From contig KN834782.1 of the NCBI GenBank assembly GCA_000827265.1, positions 239,529 through 292,343 on the forward strand: a DNA stretch of 52,815 bases, given 5' to 3'. Origin of the DNA: Collybiopsis luxurians FD-317 M1. Lineage: Eukaryota > Basidiomycota > Agaricomycetes > Agaricales > Omphalotaceae. Of the stretch, positions 34,394 through 45,310 are shown piece by piece (the stretch's first letter is position 1; each line of letters starts with the position of its first letter). The notes beneath the pieces were generated by a model. That model saw nothing but the letters and a program-made list of their open reading frames with translations, had not been told where the DNA came from and ran no database searches. The position numbers and the translations under genes were made by a program.

Positions 34394-34780
34394 TTCTCCC
34401 AGGAACTCAATGGAGTCTACTGCTATTCCAATGTGTGACTCTCCACTATCCATGCACAAATCCTCTGTTGAGTCAGACTGTTGACTAGCATATAATTGTT
34501 CTCCAACTCCCAGCCAAATGACAGCCTCTTATCCTCCAAATACTATTTCTCCAATTGGACAAGTCCATATATCTTCTACCACTATATGCAATTGGGACTC
34601 TCCTATTGATCCCCAACTCCATGGTGTTCCACCACATAGTCCAGAGCCAAATCTGATTAGCAGTGATGATGCACAAACTTTACTGTCTTCATTATCTTCA
34701 CTGCAGCACAATTCTCCTCTCCTTCAATTACCACCACTTCAGGAAGTACAATTTGAAATGCTCCAGCTCAGCCTGCAATA
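34394..34780 (+). pseudogene. Ser/Pro-rich frame between gypsy pol remnant and LTR
   Basis: Begins MESTAIPMCDSPLSMHKSSV, has one TGA, then continues MTASYPPNTISPIGQVHIS and LISSDDAQTLLSSLSSLQHN to a stop at about 34781. No domain. It lies on the same strand as the pol remnant, just before the LTR. It may be the C-terminal extension of the polyprotein or a separate small gene. Confidence 0.3.
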
Positions 34781-35175
34781 GGGTATCAATCATCAAATTT
34801 TGTCACTCAACCAGATCCACAGCTGACAATGAATCCAACAATTGTTATAGTGGAGGGGAAGGTTTCCCATTGGTGCTTCAATGATCTGAACATGAGTTGG
34901 GGGGAAATTCTTTGTATAATTTGTCTTGGGTTTATGGAAACTAGAGTGACAAGGAATGAGGATGAACATCTGTCCTTTGAGGATCCTGTTTAGAAAAAGA
35001 AGTAGAGCATATACTTAGCAGACAAGAATCACTTGTACATAATTGAGAAAGTGTTTATTGCACATAGAATTTGTAAAGGAATCAGTCAAGTGTCTAACTT
35101 CAACTTTTCACAAATTCTTCATGCAAAAAGCTGTATCCTCTGAGGACAGAGGGCCAATTATTGTTCCCTGCAAGA

Positions 35176-36050
35176 TGTCAGGAGCCATTCCTGTTTCAAG
35201 CAATTATCAGTAAATAATTAATTAATTATTAGAAATATTTTCAGAGAGTAAGAATCTCTAGAGTGCTCTCTGATAAGATAAGGTAGGAAAATTAGGATTA
35301 TTTTGCTTACTCATAGAGCTCAGGTCATAGTAAAATGAGTCAGAATGACTCTAAATGAATTGGCTTGACTCAAAATGAGTCATGGATACTATAAAAGGCT
35401 AATGAAGCTTTTGAAAATTTTAGGTGGAGTCAACTAGAGTCAATTGGAGTCATTATGAGTCAAATTGCTTAAATAGGAAGTAATCTAATTTTGTAATATA
35501 AATACTTGGGGATTTTTAGCCTTAAGCAATCAATCCCTCCCCCCCCCCCCCCCACCTTTTATGTACCACTCAAAATAAAGTTTTACCTTACACATACTTT
35601 CTAAGAGCTGTATGCAAGCTGTATCAGTGAATCCAGTTGTACAAGTTGGTTAGATTTAAGTTCTAAAGTCAAAGTCCAAGTCAAGTTCTATTGTTTAAGC
35701 TAGCTAGACCCACTGAGAGGCTAGTAGTTTGAGCTACTGCTTTACACTGTCAAGTTTATTACAGTCTAAGCAAGCTAGTCCCAGGGTGGTCAGTTGTTTT
35801 AGGCTCACATTTATCAGTTTCCAAAAGTTATATATTAAAGAAAGTCCACCAAGTCAAGTTACTGTCACTGAATACCAGTACCGACCAGTCTACAGTTTAC
35901 CAGTACTGAATTACACCTACCAATTACTTTAAAGGCCAAACAAACTCACAGTCCTAGTTAGTGCCTTGCATCTTTACAAAACTGCCTCTAATGTACCTGC
36001 CTAACTGAACCCAGGTAGTAGTTTTATATTAAACTGACTGATTCCTGACA
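35176..36050 (+). mobile_element. Ty3/gypsy LTR (875 bp) with inverted TGTCAGGA/TCCTGACA ends
   Basis: Starts TGTCAGGAGCCATTCC and ends CTGATTCCTGACA, a perfect 8-bp terminal inverted repeat. Inside are a TATA box (ACTATAAAAGG at about 35390) and a long C run (35538-35554). Flanks differ (CAAGA and ACTGC), so no target duplication is visible. It lies about 0.95 kb after the gypsy integrase remnant, so it is probably that element's 3' LTR. Confidence 0.7.
35333..35465 (+). promoter_or_regulatory. Cluster of TGAGTCA/TGACTC (Gcn4/AP-1-type) sites around the LTR TATA box
   Basis: Within about 130 bp there are repeated TGAGTCA and TGACTC cores (ATGAGTCAG, AATGACTC, CTTGACTC, AATGAGTCAT, then ATGAGTCAAA) plus several GGAGTCAA variants, flanking a TATAAAAGG box at about 35390. 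TGAGTCA is the binding site of Gcn4-type bZIP factors that respond to amino-acid starvation. Control of the LTR by such a factor is inferred. Confidence 0.6.
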
Positions 36051-36055
36051 ACTGC

Positions 36056-36797
36056 ATTGACAGTGAATGCAACAGCCACACAAGCTATAGTCCCCAACCC
36101 CACCTACACTTCTCCTGAAGAAGTCCCAGTGGAGGATCCCATGTACCCTTCATGAGATGAGGCATTGCTTGCCGCCTCATTATTTCATTTTGGTCCTGGG
36201 ATGGCACAGAACTTCCCAGAGGAATATGGCTTTTGCATGAAGACAGGTGCCCTCATAAGTTTCAGTGAGGTTTTGGAACATGTAAGGGTGTCTATAGTTC
36301 TGGTGATACCAGCTGAAGGAAGTGAGGGAGACAAGGACAATGAGTTGGATGAAGGCTCAGCCATTGGAAAGGCTGAGCAACTGATGGAGAGAGCAAGTGA
36401 GAAAGGGAATTTTGAGGCTTTATGGGAACTGACTTTTAAGGTCTTTGAGGTACAAAGAAAAGGATACTTGGAAAGTATTCTTGGCATCATGCCCAAGTAC
36501 ACCACCATCACCGCTGAGTTGGCAGCTGTCAGCCAGCTGTATTGTGAACCCACACTTGCCTGGGCCACTAGGCCAGTAATCGAGGAAACTGCACTGGTGA
36601 CTAATGATAATCCATGGATGGCACTGAACATACCTAAACTCACAGTGCCCAAATTGGAGGACAGCACTGAAACTCATGTGCTGTGGTATCTCCTTCATGG
36701 TCACCCCAAATCTAGCCCAGGTATTACATATACTTGCAGCAGACATGTCAACTTAGCAACTGTTCAGACAGCTGTCATGCTAAAGCAGAGCAAGTGA
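36056..36797 (+). pseudogene. Unrecognised protein beginning just after the LTR
   Basis: An open frame begins at the LTR edge (ALTVNATATQAIVPNPTYTS, then EEVPVEDPMYPS). It is broken by TGA at about 36154, then runs 210 residues (SLFHFGPGMAQNFPEEYGFC, EALWELTFKVFEVQRKGYLE, LYCEPTLAWATRPVIEETAL) to 36797. It could be gag if this LTR is a 5' LTR, but no zinc knuckle or capsid motif is seen. The acidic stretch EGDKDNELDEG is the only compositional feature. Confidence 0.35.
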
Positions 36798-36809
36798 ATT
36801 CTAAGTAGT

Positions 36810-37330
36810 ACTATCAACTTTGATAAAGAAGCCCATTTTGCCAGCCCACATGAACTATGCATGCTCCTCCACTGGGCCCTCACCTGCATTGTCCATATTG
36901 ACACACACCCCACAACCAAACAAGAATCCCACACCCACACCCTCATTCTGTACCTTGCCTACCTCAACTGGGCTAAACAAGAACACCTCCACTCCTACCC
37001 CCCAACTCTTTTCTCCACGCTCCTCTGGGCAAGGTCAGCATGGGTTGAGTACAAGAGACTGACAATAACAATGGAGACAGGGGAATTGAGCAGGGGGAGG
37101 AGGGAGGTGAGTAGGTATAGAGAGGTACTACCAGAGCCTTGATGGAGACATTGGTAGATCTGTTTGGGGTTCTCACAAGATTAATTGTACACAGTGCAAA
37201 ATCCAGTATCACACCTTCCTCTCTCTCAGTCCACTCTTCAGTCTGGGCCCACTTGAAAGGGCTCATTCATCCCTGTCCCCTTTTTCTACTAGTGCTGGTG
37301 CTCCACACATAGACTATCATCCATTGAATT
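36810..37330 (+). pseudogene. Third Msb1/Mug8-like fragment, CpG-depleted
   Basis: Encodes STINFDKEAHFASPHELCML, LHWALTCIVHIDTHPT, ILYLAYLNWAKQEHL, VEYKRLTITMETGELSRGRR and LVDLFGVLTRLIVHSAKSSI. It is therefore homologous to the two Msb1-like copies at 14-21 kb but lies far from them among transposons. Compared with the 20.2-20.3 kb copy, the aligned CpGs are changed to TpG or CpA. It keeps a middle stretch of the domain that both other copies have lost. Confidence 0.75.
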
Positions 37331-39145
37331 GACCTACATGGTGTATCTCCATTCAGTAGACACTATGGAACACATTATCCTTTCCTGGTTCCCATTTATA
37401 CTTACCAGCTATGGATTCACCTAAGTAATTAGGAAAGTACTGCAGACAATTGCACCCTGCCAGTATCATAGTGCAATCTCACTTCATGGGAATGTTTTGC
37501 CACTTGAATGCAGGTTCAAAGCTGGGGGAACATGGATTGAACTGGGACTTGCACTGACCCATAGCTGGTCCTGGACAGATGGTCATTCCTGCTATACTTT
37601 CTACCAATAGAAGTCAGGTAGTCCCAATTCAAGTAAGGCATTATACTCATTCTATTTGAAATTTGAAAATATACCAAAGGACCTCCAATACAAACCCTCC
37701 TGTTGTTATAGTTGTTAGCTTGCAACAAGTTGAGCACACCAAGAATGCAGCCTCTCAATATGCCAATTTGTTCCATACATATTTGTAAACTGTTGTAACA
37801 CTATTGGTGGATGTTAGAGCTTTAGGTTGGGTCCTGGTAGTTTGTAACCAACCACATCCCAGTTCTGTAGGAAAAGGTTTACTCGAGATTTAGGGTTCTT
37901 AACTGATCCTCTTCTTTATTTATTTTCTTTCTTGCCAGGTCATCTGCAAAGTAAATCCATGTAGTCCAGGATTTTCCAGAGTTCAAGTAAGTTTGTAGTC
38001 TGATAAGCCCAGGTTTTTGTAATGCTTGGGGACTAGTTTGGGGTTTCATATGAATTCATTTATCATGTTATTTAGGTTTTCAGTGCACTATTGAATTTTG
38101 ACCTTTTCCTGATGTGTCAGGAAGGATAGAAATCTCGGAAACAGCTGAGAACATTTGTATGAAGAGTTGGAAAGAGTGATTAGAACCTACCAAAGCACAG
38201 ATTCTCAAACTCTCTGATTTCTTTGTTTTTTTTTTCCTTTCTTAGATTTTCTTTCCAATTTGTTTTTGAAAAATCCCATAACATCAGTATTGCGCAGTAA
38301 TTATGTGATTTCATTGGGTGCTCAATTGGCTGCCTACCATTCTGTCAATTGAGAACTAGACCACATATCAATCATTTGATGTATATATTGTATCATAGCT
38401 GAGACATCTACTGGAGAATCCATCACATCTGTCAACACTGTGTTGAAGGTCCATAAATTATGATTCACATTCTCTACAATTCTCTAATTGGGGCCTAGGC
38501 CAAAGTGGGAAGGTCTGTCCCAGTTGCTCATAAACTATCTGCCAATGCAAAGCAAGGGCATAGGCGAGGGTATGGGCTAGATACCGAGGATTTGCACTGA
38601 GCACTCTGAAAAAAAGAACCAAAGGAGGGAGCAGGTCCTGTGAAAATTGTAACAGATCCTCCCCATCATCCAAATGGATCTCAGTGAAGCAAAATTTGAA
38701 CTAATGTGGCTAGGTTGGTGAAATAAACACAGCAGTTCCAAAATCAATCCATTTACATCAGTGGCATCAACATATAATCACAATTGTTTTGACTAATAGA
38801 ATATAGTGCCTTCCATAATCCCTTACCATGCTGGCACTTCAGTTCTGCCGTCTGTCTTGTATTGATGATATTTCAACTGGCTGATAATAATTTCTGATGT
38901 GGCAATCAGAAGTCTGAGTGTTCCCAATCATTTCTCAGGTAAGTGAGTTAAGTGACTGTGAATGAGATCCGTCATGTGTGCTGCTCAAAGCCGATAAATC
39001 CTGTGACAAGTATTCCATATCTTAATTGAGATTGGTTAAGTACCACCTGGCACATGGTCAGACTGCCAATTTCAGAGCTGACTGGGTATCACAAACAAAT
39101 ATAATCTCTCTGAGGTGTCTCGCTTCAAAACAGTCAGGGATATAA
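37331..39145. other. AT-rich interval without a recognised gene
   Basis: One minus-strand frame (38458-38673) contains RVLSANPRYLAHTLAYALAL and has some coding character, but no family was recognised. The rest is featureless, with poly-T tracts (38220-38240). Confidence 0.35.
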
Positions 39146-40949
39146 ATGGAGCAAAACAGTCCAAACTCTCCATTTTTATCTCCCATGCAGTCAGAACTTA
39201 TCCAGCTTCTTCACCTTATCTCAACTCACACATATTCACTAGTTGAGATTTGCAAATTGAAAAACTTGGAAACTCCAAGTAGTCATGGCACTTCTAACAA
39301 TCAAGAATTCCAAGAGATCCCTGCAGCCAATCTATCTGCAAACATTGTCATATCAGCAGCTTTGCAGTTAATCACCATTCTTACCCCAAGGAATGAGCTC
39401 CTTTTGAGTTTGCTAAATGGTGTAAGTCTGGTTGCTCTCAGCCGCATCTTGGTAATCACAATTTTGCAATAGCATTTTTACACAGCTGCTCTTTGGCTGT
39501 GTATAGATTTAAATATTGCTGAAATTTTATGAGAAGGTGGCTCTAAGGTATGCCTGCAGGCTTGACTTTAAATCTCACAGTGGCTTCTGATATTGAATAG
39601 GGTATGCACATTGCTGAAATTGCTGAAAGATGTGCAGTTGATGTCAGAAAACTTGGTTAGACTTTTGGCACTGGAGTTAGAGTCGCTGTTAAATGTGATT
39701 TCTAGAACATATACTTCACCTTCTTTGCTTGCGACATGTGTTCAAAGAGGGTCCGCCTCAGGTATTTGCCAATAACCACCTTTCAGAAGCACTTGATACA
39801 GGAAAGTCCATTATAGAGCTTCAAAAAGAGTAAGTAATGAATAAATATTATTGCAATCTATCTCATTTCTCCTTAAGGCCAAATAACAAACATAACAGAA
39901 CTTCTGGCAAAACTGCCATGTTTGAAATACGGTGAGACCACTTGTATGAGTTGGAAACTCATGATAGCTTCAACAGTTTACATTAGGGCTGAAGGCTCAA
40001 AATTTTCCAGTTTCCTGCTGGAAGGATTGACTAATCCAAGAATGAAATCATCTCATGAGCCCAATCAAACAGTTTTTCAATATGTGATGGGTACTGAAAT
40101 GACATTCTGGGAATACATAGCCCAGCCTGAGATGGACTATATGTGTCATAGGTTCAACATTGTGATGAAAGGCTGGGATGTTGATCCTGATGTTACCATC
40201 TTGAAGGGTATGTTCATTTTTTACTTTGTCAAACAGTGCTGAAACTATCTAATTTATCTTAGCTTTAGACTGGTGCTCTCTCAATAAAGGAGCAAAGGTT
40301 GTTGACATTGGTGGGGGGGTTGGGTCTGCCATGGCTCCTCTTGCAAGGGAATTTCCACATCTTCAAATTATAGTGCAAGACCTACCAGGAGTAATTATTG
40401 ATGCCACCAAGGTGAGCACTCCAATGTTTCTGGAGAGTTTAGTTAGAAATTCAATGTCCAGGTATGGAATGACCAATTACCTAATATGGTCAAAACAGCA
40501 CAAGTAATTTTTCAATGTGAGTCAATTATCTCCTCCTTCTTAAAAATGCCATTTCTTTTTACTAAGGTGGTGAATAGCCTCAAATTTCTTTGAAAGCCAG
40601 CCCATAGAAGATGCATCGGTCTTCTATCTCAGGAGGGTCCTGCATGACTGGTCAAACAAATATGCTAAAAGCATTTTACAGATTCTTTGTAAAGTCATTA
40701 TGCCTCACAGCAGACTTGTAGTTGCTGAGCATCTACTTCATCCGGCTTGCATTGATCCCCTCCATGATACAGGAGAGGGCATTTCTGGATACAAATACAA
40801 CTGCGCTCCTGAGCCATTGCTACCAAACTTTGGAGTGGCTCATGAACTGGCATACATGACTGATTATGAGTGCATGGAATGAAATGGAATGCCGAGTTTT
40901 TGAGGTGGTGAATTCTGTGCCTGATCCTAGACAGGCAATTTTGTATTAG
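39146..40949 (+). pseudogene. SAM-dependent O-methyltransferase (COMT-like), decayed
   Basis: Basidiomycete O-methyltransferases of this family transfer methyl groups to small molecules, often in secondary metabolism. After MEQNSPNSPFLSPMQSEL and ISAALQLI, the N-terminal helices continue as DLNIAEIL, RHVFKEGPPQVFANNHLSEA and LDTGKSIIEL. Then come EPNQTVFQYVMGTEMTFWEY and the SAM-binding KGAKVVDIGGGVGSAM (about 40300). Downstream are LQIIVQDLPGVI, FFESQPIEDASVFYLRRVLH, DWSNKYAKSILQIL and LVVAEHLLHPAC. Introns are clean, for example GTATGT...TTAG at 40208-40263 joining ILKA to LDW. Defects: TGA at 39540-39542 in place of the usual Arg after AEIL, and a one-base shift near 40878. The expected C-terminus is replaced by a short tail ending at about 40949. 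Confidence 0.8.
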
Positions 40950-42564
40950 TCTCATAATATTAATTACTCAAACTAAATGGTGGATATGGTATAACAATCA
41001 TGGGATTATATTGCAATTGAAATTCCAAGGCTTTGATGGCATATGAGAAGATCCAGTCCAATGGAACTAAGCTACATTAAGGTGGGATTGCATTTTGCAA
41101 TGTCATATAACCTGTGCTCATCATTGCAATTAAAATTCCATGGCTTTGACAGCATATGTATGCTGGGCATGAGTCCCTGCCATGCGGCAGTGTTGGCCCA
41201 TTACCAATGGCAGGGCATCAAGTATTACAGTGAGTCAAAAGTGGAATTGACTATATATCTATGGTATTCATGGTAACTCGCTCTACAGATGATGAGATTA
41301 TTTAGTGGCCAAGACCGTACATTAACAGCAATGGATGACCTACTGCAAGATTCCGGTTGGCATATTACATATGTCCGACTGTAGAAATGATGAACAGTAT
41401 ATATCCCACATTGTAGCAGAACCATGGTAATATTCTGGAATCAAGTAACTAGCAGTAAAATCTGGCTAGTACATGTGGTATGTGAAGATCAAATGTATGC
41501 AGCATTACAGAAGTTAAAAGTAGTGTAGAGAGGCCAGACAACCGATGGTAGGTGTGCCTCAAGAGTGTCAAGAGGTGCAATGTATAAGACTGAATAATAA
41601 ATATGGCAGTGGTTTCAAAAGGTGTATCTTAAATTTCAGTAGTGTCTTCACTGGCATTTTTAGTCTTAAACATTTATTTACATCCTTGACTAGATTGTAA
41701 ATTCCAAGCAAGCACTCAGGAATGTGTGCTTGTCCTCTTGAATGCAAGCAGCATATTCAGGTACAGGTAGTGTAAGAAATGTAATGTAAATCTATAATGC
41801 CAATGACTCAAATACTGTTATTGTTTGACACTACTTAGCATGTCAGCGGTGGGACTGAGGATGAATTACTTTAATGTTTACAATGTACTTCAATCTACAA
41901 TATTGCCGTCTACACTTAAATTTAGCCCAATACTCACACTACTCTCCATTTGTACAGTTCAGTGTATCTGAATACTTATTCCAGTACTCTGTATTTAAGT
42001 GAGGATTTTTACATTAGAAAATAATACCTTTTACTTCCCCCATTTTCTCTCTCTCTAACCTCGGAATGCCTCATCACACTCTCACTGACTCTGGTTCTAT
42101 CCCTCTGAACTGTAAGTAAGTTCAATACCAGACCATGGTAACTGAAGTGGGATTCCAGTGGGGACAGTATATCCAATGCTGCTTGGCATATGAGAGTAAG
42201 GATTAGCCATTGACTGAGTACTATCCACTGGAACTGCAACATTCTGGGGGTTATCATTCTGTTTGCGCCAATGAAAAAAGCTAAGAAGCCAATTTAGCAT
42301 CTTTGAATGCAAGAGGGAGAAAAGACAGACCATAAGATCATTGCATTTATATTCTATTTAGCTTTCACATGCCCACCACAATATGGCATTAGAATTAAAG
42401 CTCCAAAATATTTTCAGACTATGGCAGCGATATATATGATGTGGTACCGCTTTTTGACCACTTTTCCCAATATCGTTCACACAGGAATGATGAACAATGA
42501 GCTCAAAGATACTTAGATTGGTTATTTAGCCTTAATGTCTCTCAAAGTAAGCACAAGTAAAGAA
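40950..42564. other. Spacer with a 113-bp-spaced direct repeat, no gene
   Basis: TTGCAATTGAAATTCCAAGG-type phrases at 41011-41045 and 41124-41158 repeat with few changes. No coding frame is supported. The right part is probably the interior of the element whose end lies at 42565-42625. Confidence 0.45.
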
Positions 42565-42625
42565 GTAAATAAAGTTACTTTTGTATGGCGAAGTTAGCGG
42601 AGTTTGAAATTTTCAAGTTACTTTG
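42565..42625 (-). mobile_element. Transposon terminus inserted into the hydrolase gene end
   Basis: Contains AGTTACTTTTGTATGGCGAA, GTTAGCGGAGTTTGAAAT and CAAGTTACTTTGTCAA, closely matching the right end of the 12290-12855 element. The hydrolase reading frame stops exactly here. The element's other end was not found to the left. Confidence 0.65.
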
Positions 42626-43684
42626 TCAACACCCCAAATAATGAGGTGCATTTGGAATGGTGAGCCAAGAGACATCCACCCCTGCTTTCTTCAGGTTGTG
42701 CACAAATTCCTGAGTATAGGATTCTGGGTAGACCAGGTTGTTACCTCCTTGAATGAGCTTAACAGGACAGGCTATTTGGGAAAGGGTTTCTTGAGAATAA
42801 TGTTGGCGTTGAATGAAGAAATGATAAGTTGCCAAGCCATATTCAATTTTGTGATTCAGATCCCAATTCTTAATATTTATGCAATGACAATAATTCATTA
42901 GCCTAAAAAGCTCTGTTAGTATCTCGCATTGTTAAGTGTGAATACATACGCCTGGGCAAAGTTTGAGAGACGACTGCTAAAGGCATATTGCGTGAAGCCT
43001 ACAGCGACATCCATATGGGCATCCGGAAGGTCTGAAAACCACAAATCATACAGTTCACTTCTTGCTTGATGAACTTCAGGAAGCTAATCAATGAGCCGAT
43101 GAGTGCAAATTTCATCCAGATCTATATTAACAATTACTTCTTCCAGACAAAGATGAGACATTATGAAAAGCGAGAGAGCCTTTTCCGGTTTTGTAATGGC
43201 AATTTGCACTGCAATCAAGCTGCCCATATCCATTGCAACGAAGTGGCAGGGTGGCAGCTGAAGGGCATCCTACAGTAAAGTCGGAATAACAACCGCAAGA
43301 TAGCAAGTTATTGAAAGTTTACCATCAATGCAACAACATCTTCAGCAGCATCTTCCGCTCCATATGTCCTTGGAATCTTGTCGCATGTTGTTTCGCCATG
43401 AAACCTAAGATGAAATGTAACCAAGTTGAATTTTCTCAATAGTGGATCATGAAATTGAGCTGGAATCCATATACAAAATGGATGTAATCTATTTTAGCGG
43501 CGGCCTTTGTGAATTGTATAGCAGGACACATACAATGAAAGATTGTATGAAAGGCCATTGCATGGAAAAATAGCAACACAGGTAAACCATTGTCAATTGA
43601 CTCTGCATTTGCACACGTTGGAGTGCTGATTGTATAATGGAAATTAATATTTCCTGTAGAAGTGGACACTTGAATGAAGGGCAT
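42626..43684 (-). CDS. Alpha/beta hydrolase, last residues cut by a transposon
   Basis: Starts MPFIQVSTSTGNINFHYTIS. After an intron it gives IPAQFHDPLLRKFNLVTFHL, RFHGETTCDKIPRTYG and EDAAEDVVALM. The next exon has ALQLPPCHFVAMDMGSLIAV. Here the nucleophile-elbow position is Asp (AMDMG) rather than Ser, as in dehalogenase and epoxide-hydrolase-type members. Then come KALSLFIMSHLCLEE, a GTAATT...TTAG intron that removes an apparent stop, LPEVHQARSELYDLWFSDLP, another intron, and the cap-plus-acid domain with CPVKLIQGGNNLVYP and WLTIPNAPHYLG, which holds the catalytic His region. The frame ends at the transposon terminus, so only the extreme C-terminus is lost. It is convergent with the O-methyltransferase. 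Substrate unknown. Confidence 0.75.
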
Positions 43685-44013
43685 TGAGGCTGCAAGATAA
43701 TGAAAATAGTAGATGAGAGCGCTACGCGTTATATGAGGCTGAAACCGATAGAATATCGAAATTCGAACAATCATATGGAATGACTTACCGCGTGGATCAC
43801 CAGCACAAACATCTCGTACATGAAATTCTCAGTATATCTTAGACTGATGTACCATCTTATTCTGATGTACTATTCTCCCGAACTGCAATCACGGATATGA
43901 TTACCGAAAATTTATATTCGGCTCGTTTACAAATGTGTCCCTTAGACTTATGTCCATCTGATGATGATTCCCATATACTGGATAGGTTGCCAGACTGGAG
44001 TTAACTGCATCTG
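43685..44013. other. Upstream region of the hydrolase, no gene
   Basis: Likely promoter space between the hydrolase start and the inner edge of the inverted repeat. No element was recognised with confidence. Confidence 0.4.
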
Positions 44014-44745
44014 CGACTGCTGTTCATGTGAGGTCCCTTATCATCTTTTTCAGACAAGAGGCATACCTAGTGATGTGTCGGCTCCGACCATTGACAATGA
44101 AATAATTATAGCAAGACATCTAATAATGATCAACTTGTTATATTAATGGATAAAGCATCATGCCAATGACCGTTATGAAAGATGCTGCAACATGACAGCC
44201 CGCTCTGGTTAGTGCGACTGCTGTTCACGTGAGGTCTTATCATCTTTTTCAGACAAGAGGCACAACTAGTGATGTGTCGGCTCCGAGCCCCCTGGCGGCC
44301 CAGCAATGGCCAAGGGCCCGGCTTCGACCACTGACAACGAAATAATTATAGAAAGGCATCTGATAATGATCAACTTGTGATATTAATGGGTAAGGTATCA
44401 TGCCAATGACCGTTATGAAAGATTCTGCAATATAACAGCCCGCTCTGGTTAGAGCTAGCTTGATCTAGCTCTAACATGATGGAGCGGGTAGGAACATCGC
44501 TAATCTACATTATAAAAAGCGGTTCTCGAAAAGGCAATTTTACCGAGATATCAGTGGGTGAAATCATACATTTATCATCATTATACATTGGTAACTGTGC
44601 GTACGGATGGCATGGTCATGGTTTCATCATAGTATTTCGTGTATCGTGTAGATGGTATTCAAAAACTGATCATGGGTATGTCATAAGCGCATCATTATTT
44701 TGTAATCTTTACACCGGCTTTGAGCGCATTTCGTGAATCATTTCT

Positions 44746-44961
44746 TTGCCTTTTGTGTCTTTCAAGAGCACCATGCCAAATCATTATCCTCATTCTTCAT
44801 TTGAGCAACATGAGCAATCTTTTCGTTCTCACTCTAAGCTCTCCCGGTCGTTATCTCGATCATTGAATTCATCCGAAGGTCCTAGCAGAAAACATTCCCC
44901 TTCCGAAATGCAGACTCGGCAGCCTGGCCAACAACAGGTATATACGGGCATAGAACATTAA
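44746..44961 (+). CDS. Serine-rich short frame, copy R
   Basis: Reads MPFVSFKSTMPNHYPHSSFE then QHEQSFRSHSKLSRSLSRSL and NSSEGPSRKHSPSEMQ, followed by a GTATAT donor-like site after CAACAG. It is homologous to the frame at 25333-25515. A TATAAAAAG sequence at about 44512 could be its promoter. Conservation of the start and frame in both copies suggests a real first exon. Function unknown. Confidence 0.4.
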   Translation: MPFVSFKSTMPNHYPHSSFEQHEQSFRSHSKLSRSLSRSLNSSEGPSRKHSPSEMQTRQPGQQQVYTGIEH

Positions 44962-45310
44962 CAGTCACCCCTGCAGTCACAGTTACTGCGGGTCACTGCG
45001 GGTCACTGCAGGTTCACTGCAGGTGACAGAGGAGTGACTATTTAGTAGTATAGATCACTGTGAGGCCATTGAACAAGACTGACATCTGCTTTAAAGTTCA
45101 TTGAAGCTTCAGGACTATGTGAATGATCAGAAGCCAATCTATCACACAAAATTAACTATCAGCATTCTGATGTGACATTTTCATTCTAACCACTAGTATC
45201 ATGAGTCCTGCACTGATGGAACCACGAAAATTACTACCAGATTGAAGATTTAGGTCTAAGTCTCAGAATCCGGTTCCCACCACCACAAAGCAAAGGATAA
45301 AGCTTCAGCA

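Noticed and set aside
35176..36050. Assignment as a 5' LTR with gag at 36056
   Set aside because: No primer-binding site follows the LTR, and the following frame lacks capsid or zinc-knuckle motifs. The upstream integrase remnant favours a 3' LTR, but this stays open.
42009..42333. Overlapping minus-strand frames of about 80 residues
   Set aside because: No motifs, no splice support, and they overlap each other in different frames within CpG-poor sequence. They look like chance frames.
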